Positions 3,596-6,144 of a DNA stretch of 6,144 nt are shown in pieces. The DNA is from Jonesiaceae bacterium UBA3555 (GTDB lineage: Bacteria; Actinomycetota; Actinomycetes; Actinomycetales; Cellulomonadaceae): contig DFNY01000111.1 of the NCBI GenBank assembly GCA_002376595.1, positions 1-6,144 on the forward strand. The letters run 5' to 3'. The stretch's first letter is position 1; each line of letters opens with the position of its first letter. Both the position numbers and the translations under genes were made by a program. Under the pieces are notes generated by a model. It made no database searches, was not told the DNA's origin, and saw nothing but the letters and a program-made list of their open reading frames with translations.

Positions 3596-6144
3596 GTGCG
3601 TGATTCTCAAAACACTGCTGATGCGCTAGCATCGCTCACCTTCTTTGAGAAGGTTGCCCTGCTGAGCGGGCAGAACACTTGGCAAACCCGCGAAATTCCA
3701 CGCCTCGGTGTACGCGCGTTGTTCATGGCTGACGGCCCTCACGGGGTTCGTAAGCAGATGGGGCCTTCGGATCACTTGGGCATCAATGAGTCCGCAAAAT
3801 CTACGTGTTTCCCTACCGCAGCAACTATCGCTAACAGCTGGGACCCACAGTTGGGGCACACCGTTGCGTCTGCCCTTGGCCGCGAGGCTGCACACATCGG
3901 AGTTGATGTGTTGCTTGGCCCTGGTCTCAACATCAAGCGCAGCCCTTTGTGTGGCCGCAACTTTGAGTATTTTTCTGAAGACCCATACCTGACCGGCAAG
4001 TTCGGTGCCTCATATGTTTCGGGTATTCAGTCGGCAGGTATTGCTGCTTGCCCTAAGCACTTTGCGGTCAACAGCCAGGAAACTCGCCGTATGACTAGCA
4101 ACTCCATTGTTGATGAGCAGACTCTACGGGAAATCTATCTAACCGCATTCGAAATGATGGTGAAGGACTCTTCTCCTAAGACCATCATGAGCAGCTACAA
4201 CCTGATCAATGGCACGTACGCTCACGAGAACGCCCACCTTCTGCAGGACATCCTGCGCGATGACTGGAAATTCGATGGCGCAGTTATCACTGACTGGGGC
4301 GGCGGCAACGACCCAATCGCAGCTATTGAGGCTGGCGGAACCATTGAGATGCCTTCGCCTGGTTTCAACTCGGTTCAGGAACTTATTGCTTCTAAGAACG
4401 TCAACTTGGAAAAGTTGGATGAGCGTGTTGCTGAGGTTCTGAACCTGGTCAACCAGATCGACCCTGTTGCTAGCGGTGCGCACATTTACGCCGAGCACCA
4501 CGCTTTGGCGCAGCAGGCTGCCGAGCAGAGCATTGTGCTGTTGAAGAACGACAACAGCATTCTTCCTTTGGCCGCGCACACCAAGGTTGCTGTTTTGGGT
4601 GCGTTCGCGTTCACTCCTCGCTACCAAGGTGCAGGTTCGTCGTTGGTAAACCCAACGCAACTGTCCACCCCTATCGCTGCACTTGAGTCGAGTGCTTTGG
4701 ACATCGTCGCGAAGCTTGAAGCCTACCGCCACGGCGAAGCGTTGACTGCTACTGAGCGGGAAGCTGCTCAGGAGGCCGCGCGTGCGGCCGACGTTGTGCT
4801 GCTGTACTTGGGACTTGATGACAACGCTGAGTCCGAAGGTAAGGACCGCGACCACTTGCGGATCCCGGACAACCAGATTGAGTTGTTGCGTGCGATTCGC
4901 CAAGTGAACTCAAATATTGTGGTGGTTTTGGCTGGCGGTTCTGCTGTCGAGATGCCTTGGCTGCAGCACTGTTCTGCGCTGATTCACGGCTACTTGGGTG
5001 GTCAGGCTGGCGCGCCTGCGATGGTTCGTGCGTTGACTGGTGAGGTGAACCCTTCGGGTCGATTGGCTGAGACCTATCCGATGTCGTTGGCTGACACGCC
5101 AACTGCTCAGCGTTTCCCTGCCGCGGACCGCAACGCGCTGTACATGGAGGGCCCATACGTGGGTTACCGCTACTACGAGACCGCTCAGATTCCGGTGTTG
5201 TTCCCGTTCGGTTTCGGTTTGAGCTACACCTCGTTTGAGTATTCAGGGTTTTCTGTTTCCGAGTCGGGCGTGCAGGTCACGGTTACGAACACGGGTGCTC
5301 GTAGCGGCTCTGAAGTGGTGCAGATGTATGTGACTCCTGCGGATCGTGCGGCTCAGCCGGGTCTTGCGCCGGAGTTGGAACTCAAGGGCTTTGCCAAGGT
5401 TTCGTTGGAGCCTGGCGCTAGCACCGTGGTGGAATTGCTTTTCGACGAGTACTCATTCCGCCGCTTCAATGCTGCGTCCCAGCAGTGGTTGCCTGCGGTT
5501 GGTGTGCACACTGTTTCGGTGCGTCGTAATGCTCATGACGTGGTGGATTCGGCATCTGTCGATGCCTCGGTGGTTGCTCGCGTTGCGGGTAAGTTCTTGG
5601 CGGCTGGGTCTGAGGTTGCTGTTTCTGAAGTTGCGAGCTCTGGTGTTGAGGCCTCAGCAGCAAACAACCCAGCGTGGGCAATTGAGGCCTACCGCAGCGG
5701 CAAGGTTTCAACTCTCACCGAACGCGACTTTGCAGCCCTGCTCGGACACAAGCCTGCAACCTCAAGCCTCGACGAGAGCCTGCACTACAACTCCCCTCTG
5801 TCAGACCTGAAGTACGCGCGCAGTTGGTTGGGCCGATTCGTATCGAAGTACTACCTCGAGCGCGGACTAGCCAAGGCCGACCGCACCGGAAAGCCTGACC
5901 TCAACCTTCTGTTCCAGTACGGAATGCCATTCCGCGCCATCGCCAAAATGAGTGGTGGCTTGGCTGATCAGCGCGTAGTTGACGGCATCCTGCTGATCAT
6001 GAACGGACACTTCTTCAAGGGGCTCGGCAAGACCGTTCGTGGCTTCTTCTCCAACAAATCACAGCAACGAGGACTCGTCCGCGAGTTCACTGAGCTATCC
6101 ACCGGCACTGCCCCAAACAACAGCACTGCCCACGAATCCGCAAA
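3596..6144 (+). CDS. GH3 β-glucosidase, cytoplasmic, 3' end outside window
   Basis: This frame starts at GTG and stays open for 849 codons to the window edge. It should release terminal sugars, most likely β-linked glucose, from short oligosaccharides inside the cell, since there is no signal peptide. The N-terminal (β/α)8 domain spans about 10-290 with ADGPHGVRK (D46, R52), K154-H155 in CPKHFAVNSQE, and the nucleophile D233 in ITDWGG. The second domain spans about 310-530. It opens with SIVLLKN at 312-318 and carries AESEGKDR, in which E414 matches the known acid/base glutamate of this GH3 type. No PA14 insertion is present. The junction FPFGFGLSYTSF at 536-547 leads into a fibronectin III-like domain (about 559-643). 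A C-terminal extension follows from about 650, with DFAALLG at 711-717, MPFRAIAKM at 777-785 and NGHFFKG at 803-809, as seen in bifidobacterial-type enzymes. The last visible residues look disordered, so little may be missing. The assignment is firm. Exact sugar specificity (glucose, xylose or other) is not determined. Confidence 0.92.
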   Translation, partial: MRDSQNTADALASLTFFEKVALLSGQNTWQTREIPRLGVRALFMADGPHGVRKQMGPSDHLGINESAKSTCFPTAATIANSWDPQLGHTVASALGREAAHIGVDVLLGPGLNIKRSPLCGRNFEYFSEDPYLTGKFGASYVSGIQSAGIAACPKHFAVNSQETRRMTSNSIVDEQTLREIYLTAFEMMVKDSSPKTIMSSYNLINGTYAHENAHLLQDILRDDWKFDGAVITDWGGGNDPIAAIEAGGTIEMPSPGFNSVQELIASKNVNLEKLDERVAEVLNLVNQIDPVASGAHIYAEHHALAQQAAEQSIVLLKNDNSILPLAAHTKVAVLGAFAFTPRYQGAGSSLVNPTQLSTPIAALESSALDIVAKLEAYRHGEALTATEREAAQEAARAADVVLLYLGLDDNAESEGKDRDHLRIPDNQIELLRAIRQVNSNIVVVLAGGSAVEMPWLQHCSALIHGYLGGQAGAPAMVRALTGEVNPSGRLAETYPMSLADTPTAQRFPAADRNALYMEGPYVGYRYYETAQIPVLFPFGFGLSYTSFEYSGFSVSESGVQVTVTNTGARSGSEVVQMYVTPADRAAQPGLAPELELKGFAKVSLEPGASTVVELLFDEYSFRRFNAASQQWLPAVGVHTVSVRRNAHDVVDSASVDASVVARVAGKFLAAGSEVAVSEVASSGVEASAANNPAWAIEAYRSGKVSTLTERDFAALLGHKPATSSLDESLHYNSPLSDLKYARSWLGRFVSKYYLERGLAKADRTGKPDLNLLFQYGMPFRAIAKMSGGLADQRVVDGILLIMNGHFFKGLGKTVRGFFSNKSQQRGLVREFTELSTGTAPNNSTAHESA

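Noticed and set aside
4139..4903. Minus-strand open frame of 254 codons opposite the second GH3
   Set aside because: It lies wholly within the GH3 catalytic and second domains, which show intact motifs (TDWGG, SEGKDR) in the plus frame. The antisense product is a shadow of biased codon use.

Overview
The window looks like chromosomal DNA of an actinomycete (Actinomycetota) of intermediate GC. I infer this from the mixed but C/G-leaning third codon positions, two lipoproteins with serine- and glutamate-rich linkers typical of the group, and a glycoside hydrolase family 3 (GH3) enzyme whose C-terminal extension resembles those in bifidobacterial and related β-glucosidases. I cannot name a genus. 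All recognisable genes lie on the plus strand.

Positions 1-511 carry no gene I can support. The first 90 bases are a G-rich, low-complexity tract with a four-run G-quadruplex motif and a 30-bp tandem duplication. Positions 105-180 form a very long imperfect palindrome. Positions 181-511 hold the presumed control region of the first gene, including a direct repeat spaced 21 bp and an inverted repeat beside a weak promoter-like pair.

Three genes follow: (1) 512-2911, a complete 799-residue lipoprotein GH3 enzyme that should sit on the outer face of the membrane; (2) 3020-3460, a 146-residue lipoprotein of unknown function; (3) 3596-6144, a GH3 β-glucosidase-type enzyme without a signal peptide, starting at GTG and running off the right edge after 849 codons. 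A strong hairpin without a U-tract separates genes 1 and 2. A good intrinsic terminator separates genes 2 and 3.

The layout suggests a small glycoside-use locus: a surface GH3 attacks an external oligo- or polysaccharide, and a cytoplasmic GH3 finishes the imported products. The small lipoprotein could assist at the surface, but nothing in its sequence shows that. No transporter or regulator gene is visible. I did not find a clear new multi-gene system. The least explained items are the small lipoprotein, the active-site loop of the first GH3, the long palindrome and the G-rich repeats.
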